The notes: generated by a model from the sequence alone, not told the origin. A stretch of 64,000 bases of DNA from Megalobrama amblycephala (GCF_018812025.1 NC_063062.1:2454754-2518753), one strand, 5' to 3'. Positions 21,731 to 32,112 are shown, counted from the stretch's first letter. Numbers and translations are program-made.

Positions 21731-22237
21731 GTGGCAACGTGTCACGTTCTGTGTGGCTATCACACTGAGCTGCCGTCATACCCTCAGTCAGTGGTCGGAT
21801 CCTTCGAACAAGTGTCCAGGCATGCTGTGGTCTCCACAGATGCCTCCACCACAGGGTGGGGAGCCACGTACAACGGTCATGCAGTTTCGAGTCTGTGGAC
21901 GGGGCCTCAACTGCAGTGGCATGTCAATTGCCTCGAGCTGCTAGCAATATGTCTTGTGCTGGGCCGCTTCAAACAGCTGCTACTAGGCAAGTACGTGCTG
22001 GTCCATATGGACAACACTGCGACCGTTGCGTACATCAACCACCAGGGCAGTCTACATTCCCGTCGCATGTCGCAACTCGCCCGCCATCTCCTCTTATGGA
22101 GTAAGAAACATCCAAGGTCACTTCATGCCATTCACATCCCAGGCATACTCAACCATGCAGCCGACGAGTTCTCACGGCAGCCTCTGCTTCTGAGAGAATG
22201 GAGACTCCATCCCCAGGTGGTCCAGCTGATTTGGTAG
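21731..22237 (+). pseudogene. DIRS B RNase H
   Basis: The frame contains VVSTDASTTGWGA (first acidic), WHVNCLELLAI (second), VLVHMDNTATVAYINHQG (third) and a degenerate final motif, NHAADEFSR. The layout is that of DIRS RNase H, directly following RT after removal of the hairpin MITE. The frame ends in a stop after HPQVVQLIW. Confidence 0.82.
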
Positions 22238-22640
22238 CGTTTCAGGGCCACACAGATAGATCTGTTTGCCACTCCGGACACAGCCCATTGCCAGTTGTTT
22301 TACTCCCTGACCGAGGGCATTCTCGGCACAGACGCACTGGCACACGGCTGGACCCAGGGCCTTCTCTTCCCCCAGTGAGCCTGCTCACATAACTCTTGTG
22401 CAAAGTCAGGAGAAAAGGGAGCAGGTCCTGTTAGTGGCGCCCTATTGGCCCACTCAGACCTGGTTTCCAGAACTGATGCTCCTCGCGACAGCACCTCCTT
22501 GGCCCATTCCTCTGAGGAAGGACCTTCTGACTCAGAGATGGGCTACCCTATGGCACCCACGTCCAGACCTCTGGAAACTTCATGTCTGGTCCCTGGACGG
22601 AATGCGGAGGTTCTAGGTGATCTACCCCAGTCGGTTGTAG
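22238..22640 (+). pseudogene. DIRS B methyltransferase-like region
   Basis: In shifting frames the translation gives IDLFATPDTAHCQLFYSLTE, then LVAPYWPTQTWFPELMLL, matching the region between RNase H and recombinase in DIRS A that family descriptions call a DAM-like methyltransferase domain. It is frameshifted and inactive. Confidence 0.6.
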
Positions 22641-23555
22641 ATACCATCACTTCTGCTAGAGCTCCTTCTACGAGGAGCGAACCTCTATGCTCTGAAGTGA
22701 AACCTGTTCGTCGAGTGGTGTTCCTCTCACTGAGAGGACTCCCGAACATGTTCAATCATGTCAGTGCTTTCCTTCCTGCAAGATGGGAAGGAGCGAAGGC
22801 TGTCTCCCTCCACCTTCAAGGTGTATGTTGCCACTATTGCTGCACATCACGACACGGCCGATGGTAAGTCTAGGGAAGCATGACCTAATCGTCAGGTTCC
22901 TGAGGGGAGCAAAGAGACTCCCTCTATACCCTCTTGGGATCTGTCCCTGGTGCTTACTGCTCTCCGGGGTCCTCCCTTCGAGCCTTTGCAGTCAGCTGAG
23001 TTAAAAGTGCTGTCCCTTAAGACAGTACTCCTAATTGCATTGGCCTCCATCAAGAAAGTAGGGCACCTGCATGCATTTTCAGTCAACAAATCATGCCTGG
23101 AATTCGGGCCAGGTGACTCTCATGTTATCTTGAGACCTCGGCCCGGATATGTGCCCAAGGTTCCTACCACTCCCTTCAGAGATCAGGTAGTGAACCTGCA
23201 AGCGCTGCCCTCGGAGGAGGCAGACCCATCCCTGGCTTTGCTCTGTCCCGTCTGCGCTTTGCGTCTGTACGTGGACAGAACTTGAAGCTTTAGGACCTCA
23301 GACCAGCTCTTTGTCTGTTATGGAGGCCTGCAGAAGGGAAAGGCTGTCTCCAAGCAGAGGATGGCCCACTGGATTATGGATGCCATCGCCTTAGCTTATC
23401 AGTCCCAAAGCGTGCCTTGCCCGCTCGGGTTGAGGGCTCACTCCACTAGAGGAGTGACTTCTTCCTGGGCGCTGGCACACGGCGCCTCGCTGACAGAGCT
23501 GCAGGCTGGGCTACACCCAACACGTTCGCTAGATTCTATAGATTTCGTGTAGAAC
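22620..23555 (+). pseudogene. DIRS B tyrosine recombinase
   Basis: Aligned segments include VVDTITSARAPSTR, LSLKTVLLIALASIKKVGHL, RPGYVPKVPTTPF, LCPVCALRLYVDRT, TSDQLFVCYGG and LRAHSTRGVTSSWAL. The HxxR pair (HSTR) is kept, but the first catalytic Arg is replaced (KKVGHL versus KRIGDL in DIRS A). The end is frameshifted before the expected Tyr. Confidence 0.8.
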
Positions 23556-23934
23556 CAGTATCTTCCTGTGTACTGGCCCCTACTGGCCAGTAGCGTGAAG
23601 GGCCTGTTCTAAGTGTCAGATTGCAATGCCACTCCCGCCCCCGGGCCGGATACATGCGTCCGTCTGGCGAACCCTGCTGAGTTCCTCCACCACCCCCTGC
23701 GGCTCAGACATTGTTCAGTCCATATGTGTATTCCCACGTAATTCCCCCCTTCCGGTGGGTCTCCAAAGCGTCCCTTATGGGCTTGCTTTGCCAGTGTTAT
23801 CCAAGTCTTACTGAATGGGTCATGTGAAACAGCAGTAGACTTTCTCAGTGTAAGCTCACTCCCTTCTCCGCCCTGAGGTTGCTGAAGCTTACACTGGGTG
23901 CTGGAAGGGGTCAGTAACTGTGGCGTTTTATTAG

Positions 23935-24292
23935 GGATCCCAATTCGTCAGTTCACTTCTGACGTACGTCGAATGTGACCGACTGAAAGGGAACGTCTCT
24001 GTTATGTATGCAACCCTTGTTCCCTTGAGGAGGGAACGGAGACGTATGTCCTGTCGCCACTGTTCCTGTGCCTCCGCTGAGTGCGGGTTACATGCTCATC
24101 TCCTCAGCGAAAAACAAAGTGTAAGTGCTCCCACTTCCGCATTTATACGTGACGCAAAGCTCGCACACCAATGTCCATTGGCTTGTTTAGTTTACACTCA
24201 AAGGTGATAGGGCTCTCTTGTGATATCCCAATTCGTTGGTTCACTTCTGACGTATGTCTCTGTTCCCTCCTTCAGGGAACCGAGACATACTG
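23935..24292 (+). repeat. DIRS B terminal and internal complementary repeats
   Basis: Blocks TTCACTTCTGACGTACGTCG (near 23955) and TTCACTTCTGACGTATGTCT (near 24240) repeat. GTTCCCTTGAGGAGGGAAC at about 24019 and GTTCCCTCCTTCAGGGAAC at about 24261 form short hairpins. The pattern parallels the ends of DIRS A. Confidence 0.65.
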
Positions 24293-24915
24293 TATTCTTT
24301 GACTCGTGGTTTGCAGTACTGCAGCTGATGGCATGTGATGCTTTTTCTGCTTCATTTCAATTGATGTGTATGGTCTTTTAAATGGTTTGTGATAGCTCTG
24401 GCTGTCTTTGGAATTACCTGGCTTAATCGGTTGCATGGCTCTTTCTCTGCTCAGAATCTCTTTCTGCATAAATTCCATAACTTCTTGGACCTTCCATTCA
24501 TCACTGGTTCCTCTTTGATGACTGTACTGGAGAGCAATGTCATCTAGAATCATCTGTAGAAAAACAGGGCATAACAGGCTGCCATATGCCTCTGAAAGGA
24601 CACCCAGCGATTCTAAGCTACGGACCTGCACTTCACATTCATTGTAAAGTTGTCTCAGGGCAGCGACATCATGTGATTTCTTTACTGGGCAGAGATTCAG
24701 CAACTTGGTCATATGCACATTAATGAGCAGATCCTTTCTTCTGAAACGGTTCTGAAGCAGATCGATCGTGTGATCATAATTGCCATCTGTCATCATCAGT
24801 CCTGCTATTGCCTTTGAAGCAGCGTTGGTTAGATACGTCTTAAAGTAATTAAACTTCTCTGTTTTGCTCAGCGTGTCATTTTTGTGAATAGCGGTTTCAA
24901 ACTGATTCTAAAAGT
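24293..24915 (-). pseudogene. BEL/Pao retrotransposon gag fragment
   Basis: On the minus strand the reading runs from QFETAIHKNDTLSKTEKFNY through AGLMMTDGNYDHTIDLLQNR, HMTKLLNLCPV, LRQLYNECEVQVRSLESLGV and YGSLLCPVFL. This is the conserved gag-type region (DUF1759) of BEL/Pao LTR retrotransposons. It stops where DIRS B terminal sequence begins, so the last codons of the open frame at 24272-24292 are DIRS-derived. No protease or RT follows. It is an isolated fragment. Confidence 0.8.
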
Positions 24916-24939
24916 CTTGCTACAAGCTAGTTTCTTTTT

Positions 24940-25075
24940 CTTAGTTAGACTTTTTGTTTTGTAAAAATTGTTAATTATTACTTTAGGGGCCGCTTAAATG
25001 ACACCTTTCCTACTGAAAACCGAATACCTTTAATGCATTCTTGCCGTTCCGTTACATGTTTAGTCTATAAATTTG
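24940..25075 (-). repeat. Repeat family W fragment
   Basis: On the minus strand this matches 57830-57955: shared text includes GAACGGCAAGAA, GCATTAAA, TTTTCAGT, AAGGTGTCATTTAA and ATAATTAA, then TTTTTACAA. At 57.8 kb the repeat continues into a LINE/SINE-type tail. Confidence 0.6.
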
Positions 25076-25162
25076 CGTGTTTGAGTGTGTATGTGCGCAG
25101 AAGCTTGGTGATATTGATATTGCTTGGTGAAAGTGATATTGCCAAATTACTTGTCTGGTCCG

Positions 25163-25314
25163 TGTAGGACCTTAGGTCATTTATTAGCTCAATTTAATTA
25201 TAACGAGGGGTCATTAAGTTACAGGGAATAAGAATTGAATCAACTGTAAATGATTCACTGTAAATGATTCAGAATTAATATTTAACACTTCATCAATTAT
25301 TCATCCAGCGAAAA
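25163..25314 (-). repeat. Solo LTR 1 of retrovirus family B, left piece
   Basis: The left terminus TGTAGGACCTTAGG resembles the reversed LTR end. The piece matches 30242-30376 and the reversed 3' ends of both provirus B LTRs. It is preceded by TCCG (25159-25162), and the same TCCG follows the right piece at 33465-33468, so the two pieces form one solo LTR with a 4-bp duplication, split by DIRS A. Confidence 0.88.
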
Positions 25315-25545
25315 CGTCTCAGGTTACAGATGTAACCCTGGTTCCCTGAGTAGGGAATGAGACGCTGCTTGGTAACGCATTGGGAACCTTCTGCGTGATG
25401 TTGTCACTGAAGCACTCATGTATCTAGCCAATCGCGAAGCGAGACGTCAGAGACGGGTGACGTCACGGACCAGGAAACTATAAAGCACACTCGGATGCAG
25501 AGCACGCCAGCTTCTAAGTAAGTCTGAAGCAAGCACTTGCAAGTG
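25315..25545. repeat. DIRS A left inverted terminal repeat
   Basis: The block 25366-25520 is the reverse complement of 32289-32445 over about 155 bp with few differences, for example GTAACGCATTGGGAACC pairing with GGTTCCCAATGCGTTAC. The outermost 50 bases (CGTCTCAGGTTACAG onward) are an extension found only on this side and repeated inverted in the internal complementary region. Confidence 0.88.
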
Positions 25546-25559
25546 TGCAGGGGTACGGC

Positions 25560-25676
25560 AAGAGACGCAGTGTCTCGTTCCCTACTCAGGGAACCAGGGT
25601 TACATCTGTAACCTGAGACGTTCCCTTTCGTGGGAACTATCGACGCTGCGTGGTAACGCATTGGGAACGCAATCCC
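25560..25676. repeat. DIRS A internal complementary region
   Basis: Left of the boundary at 25620/25621 the sequence (CCCTGGTTCC-type block ending CCTGAGACG) is the complement of the left terminus at 25315-25364. Right of it, TTCCCTTTCGTGGGAAC and onward is the complement of the right terminus ending at 32464. The two element ends are thus represented head to head, as required by the circular-intermediate model for DIRS replication. Confidence 0.85.
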
Positions 25677-25707
25677 AACTGAGCCGTAGCTCAAGCACTT
25701 GCCAAGG

Positions 25708-28566
25708 TTATCTTGACAGGACAGAAGACCCCGGAGTGGAGCCAACATCAAGGTTATAATATTTAATAAATGTGTGCTGGCATGACCATCCAGCTGCATC
25801 ACATATGTCACTCATGGAGACTCCTGACATCAGAGCTTCTGATGCCGCCATACCCCTGGTAGAATGGGCGCGAACATTCAAGGGAGAGGGCTGTCCGGCC
25901 GCTTCGTATGCAAGTGAGATGGCCTCGACCACCCACTTGCTCATTCTCTGTTTTGATGCTGGGCCCCCTTTTTTAGGGGACCCATAACAGACAAACAACT
26001 GATCTGACTTACGCCACAGGGCAGCTCTGTGGACATAAGTATCCAAAGCCCTTACCGGGCATAACAGATTCAATTTTTCCTGATCCGCAGATTCAAATGG
26101 AGGAGGATAGAAAGACTGAAGCACAATGGGGCCTGGGACATTGGTAGGGACCTTTGGGACATACCCCGGTTTAGGATACAGGAATGCTTTCACCATTCCT
26201 GGAGCAAATTCAAGGAAAGAGGGAGCAACAGAAAGTGCTTGTAAATCTCCTATCCGCTTCAGAGAAGTGATAGCTAATAAAAGAATCGTTTTCAGAGTGA
26301 GGAACCTCTCAGGAACCTCCTCTAATGGTTCAAAGGGAGCCTCAGCTAACCCTTGTAAGACCACAGCCAAGTCCCAGGTTGGCACCCTTGTGCGCACTGG
26401 AGGCCTCAACCTCAGTGTGCCACGGAGGAAGCGTGTGACGAGGGGGTCTCGACCTACCGAGATATTCCCCTCAAGAGGAGCATGATATGCTGAAATTGCT
26501 GCAACATAAACCTTTAAGGTTGAGTGAGATAGGCCCTCCGAGAATTTTTTCTGGAGGAATTTTAGCACAAAGCTAACAGAAGAAAGGCCAGGGTCCGTAT
26601 TATTGTGTCTACACCAGGTAGAAAACAAATTCCATTTGTAGGCATACAGCTTCCTCGTGGCGGGAGCTCTGGAGTTAAGAATGGTCTCCACAACCTCGGT
26701 TGGGAGACCAGCATCTATGAATCTGGCCCCCTCAGAGGCCAGGCCCATAGTTTCAGTCGTTCTGGGCGGGGATGTATAATCATGCCGCCCGCTTGAGACA
26801 GGAGGTCCTGTCTGAGAGGAAGCTCCATTGGGGAGCCGTTGAGTAACGACACTAGGTCTGAGAACCATATCCTGGTTGGCCAGAATGGGGCTACCAGTAT
26901 TAGATTGGCCCCTTCTCGGCGTACTTTTTCCAGAACTCCCGGGAGCAGGGCGATCGGGGGAAATGCGTACAGGCGCAGCCTCGGCCACGTCTGTACCATA
27001 GCATCCAGACCCAGAGGTGCTGGATGTGTTAGGGAGTACCAGAGCGGACACTGGGTTGACTCTCCCGAGGCAAACAGGTCGACTTCCGCTCGACCGAAAT
27101 TTTTCCATAGGAGACTCACCACTTCTGGGTGGAGTCTCCACTCCCCGGGCCTTGGCCCCTGCCTCGACAGGGCATCTGCTCCCACATTTTGATGTCCCGG
27201 GATGTAAGCTGCCCTCAGCGAGAGCAGCTTCCCTTGGGACCACAGGAGGATCTGACGGGCCAAGTAATATAGTCGGCGAGACCGCAGACCCCCCTGATGG
27301 TTTATATATGCAACCACTGCAGTGTTGTCCGTACGAACCAACACATGTTAACCTCTCAGGTCTGGGAGAAAGTGTTTCAGAGCTAGGAACACTGCCATCA
27401 TCTCTAGCCGATTTATGTGCCAAGAGAGCTGATGGTCTTCCCAAAGACCCTGAGCTGAGCGACCACTCATGATCACTCCCCAGCCCGTGAGGGAGGCGTC
27501 CGTCGTAAGCATTACTCGACGAGTAGGGGCCCCCAACACGGGTCCCTGGGACAGGAACCAGGGGTCTTTCCACATGGTCAGAGAACGAAGACATCGTTTT
27601 GAGACTTTGATCATGCGAAAGGGATTTCCCCTCGGGGAGAACCCCCTGGTCCTGAGCCACCACTGTAGGGGCCTCATGTGCAGAAGGCCAAAAGGTATCA
27701 CGTTGGACGCAGCTGCCATCAGACCCAGCAGTTTCTGGAACTGTTTTACAGTGAGTGACTGGCCTAACTTCACCCCTTTCATAGCCATAAGAATGGCACT
27801 CACCCGAGCGGGAGACAAATGTGCCCGCATCGTGGTGGAGTCCCACACTACACCCAGATAGTTGGTGGATTGAGCTGGAACTAGCACACTCTTTTTGGCA
27901 TTGAGCCTCAGCCCAAGCCTCTTCATATGGGACAGAACAGCATCTCGATGCTGAACTGCTAGTTGCTCTGACCGAGCTAGAATCAACCAATCGTCGATAT
28001 AATTCAGTATGCGAATGCCCTGGATCCTCAGCGGAGCCAGAGCTGTGTCCACGCATTTCGTGAATGTGCGGGGTGATAATGATAGGCCGAACGGAAGAAC
28101 CCTGTACTGGTAAGCTTCGCCCCCGAAAGCAAACCTGAGGAACTTCCTGTGAGAAGGATGGATGGACACATGAAAGTAAGCATCTTTCAGGTCTATTGCC
28201 ACAAACCAGTCCTCGGACCTGATCTGTGGTATAATCTGTTTGAGTGTCAGCATCTTGAACTTGAGCTTTTGTATTGAGCGATTTAGCACACGTAAATCTA
28301 TAATAGGTCGTAGACCTCCATCCTTCTTTGGAACAATGAAGTAAAGGCTGTAGAACCCTGACTGATTGCTGGGAGGAGGAACCCTTTCTATAGCTCCTTT
28401 TCGCAAAAGTGTCGCAACTTCTTGTTCCATAACCAGAGACTGCTCGGGGGTTACCACTGTGGGAAGAACCCCGTTGAATCTGGGCGGGCGAGACCCGAAC
28501 TGGATCTTGTAACCCTCTTTTATAGTGAGCAGCACCCATTTTGATATATTCGGAAGAAGTTTCCAT
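25708..28566 (-). CDS. DIRS A tyrosine recombinase ORF, with a long overlap across RT/RNase H
   Basis: The 952-codon frame is open throughout. The recombinase domain is the C-terminal third, beginning near MGLASEGARFIDAGLPTEVV and continuing with RAPATRKLYAYKW. Catalytic residues are visible: Arg in KRIGDLQAL, HxxR in HSTRGMAAS, Trp in AAGWSCQ and the presumed Tyr in IKYYNLD. DIRS recombinases integrate the circular DNA intermediate without target duplication. The N-terminal 600 or so codons overlap RT/RNase H in a different frame and look low in complexity with no known domain. Overlap of the last two ORFs is known in DIRS elements, but this overlap is longer than the domain needs. The true start is unknown. 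Confidence 0.85.
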   Translation of the reverse strand: METSSEYIKMGAAHYKRGLQDPVRVSPAQIQRGSSHSGNPRAVSGYGTRSCDTFAKRSYRKGSSSQQSVRVLQPLLHCSKEGWRSTTYYRFTCAKSLNTKAQVQDADTQTDYTTDQVRGLVCGNRPERCLLSCVHPSFSQEVPQVCFRGRSLPVQGSSVRPIIITPHIHEMRGHSSGSAEDPGHSHTELYRRLVDSSSVRATSSSASRCCSVPYEEAWAEAQCQKECASSSSIHQLSGCSVGLHHDAGTFVSRSGECHSYGYERGEVRPVTHCKTVPETAGSDGSCVQRDTFWPSAHEAPTVVAQDQGVLPEGKSLSHDQSLKTMSSFSDHVERPLVPVPGTRVGGPYSSSNAYDGRLPHGLGSDHEWSLSSGSLGRPSALLAHKSARDDGSVPSSETLSPRPERLTCVGSYGQHCSGCIYKPSGGSAVSPTILLGPSDPPVVPREAALAEGSLHPGTSKCGSRCPVEAGAKARGVETPPRSGESPMEKFRSSGSRPVCLGRVNPVSALVLPNTSSTSGSGCYGTDVAEAAPVRISPDRPAPGSSGKSTPRRGQSNTGSPILANQDMVLRPSVVTQRLPNGASSQTGPPVSSGRHDYTSPPRTTETMGLASEGARFIDAGLPTEVVETILNSRAPATRKLYAYKWNLFSTWCRHNNTDPGLSSVSFVLKFLQKKFSEGLSHSTLKVYVAAISAYHAPLEGNISVGRDPLVTRFLRGTLRLRPPVRTRVPTWDLAVVLQGLAEAPFEPLEEVPERFLTLKTILLLAITSLKRIGDLQALSVAPSFLEFAPGMVKAFLYPKPGYVPKVPTNVPGPIVLQSFYPPPFESADQEKLNLLCPVRALDTYVHRAALWRKSDQLFVCYGSPKKGGPASKQRMSKWVVEAISLAYEAAGQPSPLNVRAHSTRGMAASEALMSGVSMSDICDAAGWSCQHTFIKYYNLDVGSTPGSSVLSR

Positions 28567-29165
28567 TCTACCAGAAAATTTACTAAGGGAACCAGTCTCT
28601 CGAGACTGGCCTCTGGTGTTTTTTGAGCACCTGATTCGACGCTCTGAAGCGGCGCACCGGCAGAGAACAATCGAATCAAGTGGCCGGCCCTCCTCAGAGG
28701 GTCGGTGGAGACCGCTGCGCCCTGACGCACACTGGGTGGCAGGGTTGGCATAACAATCTCCTGAGGGCGCCGAAGGAGGGGGCCGCCCTCATCGGTTCCT
28801 GACCCACAGACATCAGGACCGCTTCGAAGCCTTCCGGGCCAGGATAACGGCGCGCAGGTCCGTTCTGCCCCTAGAAGGCTTCGGCTGAGCGGGCCGACCC
28901 GATCCCCAAGCTCTCTGCGGGGGAGCACGGGCGGCCACGCTGATCTTTTGTTGCGCTCTGTGGTGCACTGAGGAGCTCGTTGACGGCCGAGGCTGATCCC
29001 GCTCATCAGCCTCAGGGGGAGGGATTCTTGGTTTGCGGGGGATGAACCTCTGGAACGCCGCAGATTGTTTCTTAGCCTCCTGGAACCTCTCGACGACTGT
29101 TGTAACGGCGTCGCCGAAGAGGCCCGCAGGAGACAGCGGCGCGTCCATAAGGGAGGCTTTGTCAC
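26715..29165 (-). pseudogene. DIRS A reverse transcriptase, RNase H and methyltransferase-like ORF, one nonsense codon
   Basis: The frame contains FYSLYFIVPKKDGGLRPIID, DWFAIDL-type motif A (WFVAIDLKDAYFHVSI), the YIDD box at 27990-28001, then RNase H motifs LTTDASLTGWG and RLEMMAVFLAL. A single TAA at 27348-27350 interrupts it, after which the same frame resumes with VRTDNTAVVAYINHQGG and GADALSRQG. The C-terminal part VDLFASGESTQ, LYAFPPIALLP and LVAPFWPTRIWF is the methyltransferase-like region of DIRS elements. It overlaps the gag end upstream and the recombinase ORF over most of its length. Apart from the one stop the coding capacity is intact. Confidence 0.88.
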
Positions 29166-30241
29166 GCTCCCTTATGTCCGAGAGGTTCAGCCACAAGTGC
29201 CTCTCCGTAGCCACCAATGCTGCCATAGAGCGGCCGATTTCTTTTGCCGTCTCTTTGGTGGCACGAAGAGCCAGGTCAGTTGCCATCCTGATTTCCTGGA
29301 TGCACTCATACGTGGCCTCCCCGCTATTCTCCACTTCCCCCAGCAGGTCGGCTTGATATGCCTGTAGGAGCGACATGGTATGTAGACATGCCGCTGCCTG
29401 ACCTGCTGCCGCATAAGCCTTGCCCACCAAGCCTGATGTAGTTTTTAATGGCTTGGTGGGCAACGTCGGGGTTTTCAGCGACGATGCAGACTCGGGGGAG
29501 AGATAGCCCGCAAGCGTCTCTTCCACCCGAGGCATCGCCGCATAGCCTTGCTGCTTCAGCCCCACGATGTTACTATACATTGAGGTCTGGGGGCTGAAGA
29601 CGCGATATGATGCCGGCTTCTTCCAAGACCTTGAGACCTCGGTGTGGAGGTCCGGAAAGAAGGGCAAACCCCGACGCTGAGGTAGTGACCGAGCGGGCAG
29701 AAAGCGCTCATCCAGCTTACTCTTTGGTCTAGTATCTGCCCGCTCTGCTGGCCAGTCAATTTTTAATTTGGCCACAGCCCTGGTCACTACCTCCAGGAGC
29801 TCCTCATGTGCTGGGGAAGAGGATGGCGGTTCCTCTTCCCCCACGCTCATCACATCAACCTCCTCAGAGGAAGAGAGATGAAGCGCGGGTGCCTCTCTCT
29901 GGGGGGAAGAAACCGCAGCGCGTGCTTCCGCCGCCTGAGAAGAGGCACTGGGGCTGGCAGGTAAAGGGCGAGATAAGGCTGGGCCCGTCTCAACCCCCTC
30001 TGCCAGCTCCATTTGCGAACCCCACGAATGAAGCCGCCGCTGCGCCTCAGCAACAGCGGGACCCGATCCGTGGGGAACGCCGACCGGAGCACCCTCTTTA
30101 TCGTGAAAGAGTGCCCGGCGTGATCTTAAAACTCTGAGGGTGAGCTTCTCGCAATGAACACAGACAGCCCCCTCGAGAGCTGCCTGTGCATGCTCAACCC
30201 CCAGGCAGACAACACACATCTCGTGAGTGTCCCCATCTGGA
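28813..30241 (-). pseudogene. DIRS A gag, main part
   Basis: The frame opens from the LTR junction with DGDTHEMCVVCLGVEHAQAA, a Cys/His zinc-binding-like start, and includes acidic serine-rich stretches (SSSEEVDVMSVGEEEPPSSS) and conserved segments ATERHLWLNLSDIRERDK and APLSPAGLFGDAV that are also seen in DIRS B. The first 19 codons lie on the far side of solo LTR 2 at 32092-32036. The remainder is open to 28813, about 470 codons. It would form the structural protein of the element, but the LTR insertion separates it from its start codon. Confidence 0.82.
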
Positions 30242-32035
30242 TGTAAGGACTTAGCCTATTTATTAGCTCAATTTAATTGTTACAGGGAATAAGAATTGAA
30301 TCAACTGTAAATGATTCACTGTAAATGATTCAGAATTAATATTTAACACTTCATCAATTATTCGTCCAGCGAAAATTGAGGTTAGAGTATTTTACCAATT
30401 CTGGATAAAATATTATTCTGCGGCCAACAGTAACAATATTTTATTATGATTATTGTTATTATTGTAATTATTATATTATAAGCAAGAGGTAACTTGATCT
30501 TTGAGTTTAAGACAGTAATTTGATACACAGCACAAGAAACTCGTATATGTGAAAATCAAAACAAGATTTATTGACTACTTCTAATGATTACAGGAAACTA
30601 AGGCTAAACACACACACACACACACATACATACATGCACACACATTCGCGGAGTTGATGAGTTATGAAAAGTCCCAAGTTCAGTGCTAACTTAACTCATA
30701 ACCTGAGGAAAATCACAAAAGCAGAGCTTTGGCTTGATTCTTTAGGTTTAAAGGAGTTTCACCAGTTTCCAGCAAGAGAGAGAGAAGTTTGCTTGTACCT
30801 GCGTTTGCTGTGACAGCTGAGGTAATCGGGTTGTTCCGTGACTCGTGTACAGCGGAATCCCGTTCTGGATTGGCTGTCTTTCAGGTGACGTCTTCTCGGG
30901 AAAGCCCTGTGGGTTGCGCGGAAGCTTTGAAGGATGCTGCTGGCTGAGCGTCTGGCTTGAGCGGCTCTCTTCTTGGGAGACTTTGGTCAGATATTTCACG
31001 AAGTGTTTTGGAGTCTGGATGTGACGGCTGTCGAATGATCAGCGGCGCAGCTCGTGGTGTTAGATGGAAAATCAGCCCCGGTCAATCAGTTATCAATGAC
31101 CCATGCGACTTTTCCGCCGTGGTCAAAGTAGCGGTGTTTCGGCTACCGGCTTCTGACCGATTTCGAGCAATTTCTGACCGACTTCTGGCTTCCAGCTTCT
31201 GACTTCTGACATTAGCTTGTTCGGACAGCATAGTTTTAAGGGAGCGATCTTCCAATGAGACGTTACTACGGAGATTAGACACGCCTCGTCTATTGTCTAT
31301 TGATCACATCGCGTGATATCTGCAGAACATTCTCCTGTTTTATTAACAACTTTATAAAGTTTCTTAATATTTTCCTGATACTGAATTTCAATGTTTCATT
31401 CACACAGAATTACAGAGAATTATAAATTCTGCATTTAGAACTCAAACATGACACACTTCTTACACACATATTACTAGACTGACCTAATTAAAACAATGAT
31501 TACAATAATGCATTTGAAGAAAACCCACATATTGAATACATTGAATAGACATGTTAGTAATTACATCATGGCATGTATTATTCTGTATATAGTTAATACT
31601 TTAAGTAATCGACAATTGTCCCTTTTGAGATTCAAGATTGAGTCCTTAAGCATAGTTTAAACTTTGACCGGAGTCACGAGTGACCGGGTCACGATGGACG
31701 GTCAACACAAGGGAGGTATTGATAGGACAGATTCGTCTTTAAATCCGTTGATGGGTATTTTCCTGTTCCGTCCGATAATACAAGAGGGTTTTGTGAGAGA
31801 ATCAATAGATTTAATGTGATCAAATCCACGTGATGGGTTCTGATTAGTTTATTGCTGATGAGCTAAGAAGTCCTTTAGACAGAGTCCTTTGTTAAAAGAA
31901 GTCACGTCATCACTCCGGTTAAGGCTAGGCGTTTCCTGTCAGGAAATGGATCTTTTGGACCAAAATGAAGCTTTGTTCAATCATGCCTCTGGCTGATGAA
32001 GCCATTTGGTAACGTCTGTCGAACGAGTCCCTACA
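30242..32035 (-). repeat. Solo LTR 2 of retrovirus family B, inside DIRS A gag
   Basis: TGTAAGGACTTAGCC at the left and CGAGTCCCTACA at the right are reversed LTR ends. The flanking 4 bases are TGGA on both sides (30238-30241 and 32036-32039). The 1794-bp sequence is nearly identical to the 5' LTR of provirus B (37852-39669). No internal retroviral sequence is present, so it arose by recombination between LTRs. It splits the DIRS gag after codon 19. Confidence 0.93.
30609..30626. repeat. (CA)n microsatellite within solo LTR 2
   Basis: The reversed counterpart, (TG)n, occurs at 39283-39302 and 50536-50552 in the provirus LTRs, so the tract is part of the LTR. Confidence 0.85.
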
Positions 32036-32092
32036 TGGAATAAACCGTGTGCATGGGTGAACACACTTTTTAAATTGTCTGCCTTCCGCCAT
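32036..32092 (-). pseudogene. DIRS A gag, first 19 codons
   Basis: On the minus strand an ATG at 32092 opens MAEGRQFKKCVHPCTRFI. Its cysteines and histidine pair with the CVVC motif on the other side of solo LTR 2 to form a zinc-finger-like gag start. The frame is in register with the main gag part when the LTR and one TGGA copy are ignored. Confidence 0.7.
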
Positions 32093-32108
32093 TTCACTCG
32101 TGTCTTAT

Positions 32109-32112
<4 letters not shown>

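Larger units (their letters stand above)
19376..24292 (+). mobile_element. DIRS element B, decayed, + strand
   Basis: In order the region holds gag-like, RT, RNase H, methyltransferase-like and tyrosine recombinase sequences, then terminal repeats at 23935-24292. These match the better-preserved DIRS A on the opposite strand at 25.3-32.5 kb. The 5' end is truncated within gag, many stops and frameshifts are present, and a hairpin MITE splits RT from RNase H. Confidence 0.85.

Noticed and set aside
27017..27861. Several + strand ORFs within DIRS A
   Set aside because: They oppose well-supported minus-strand RT, RNase H and recombinase domains and have no similarity of their own.
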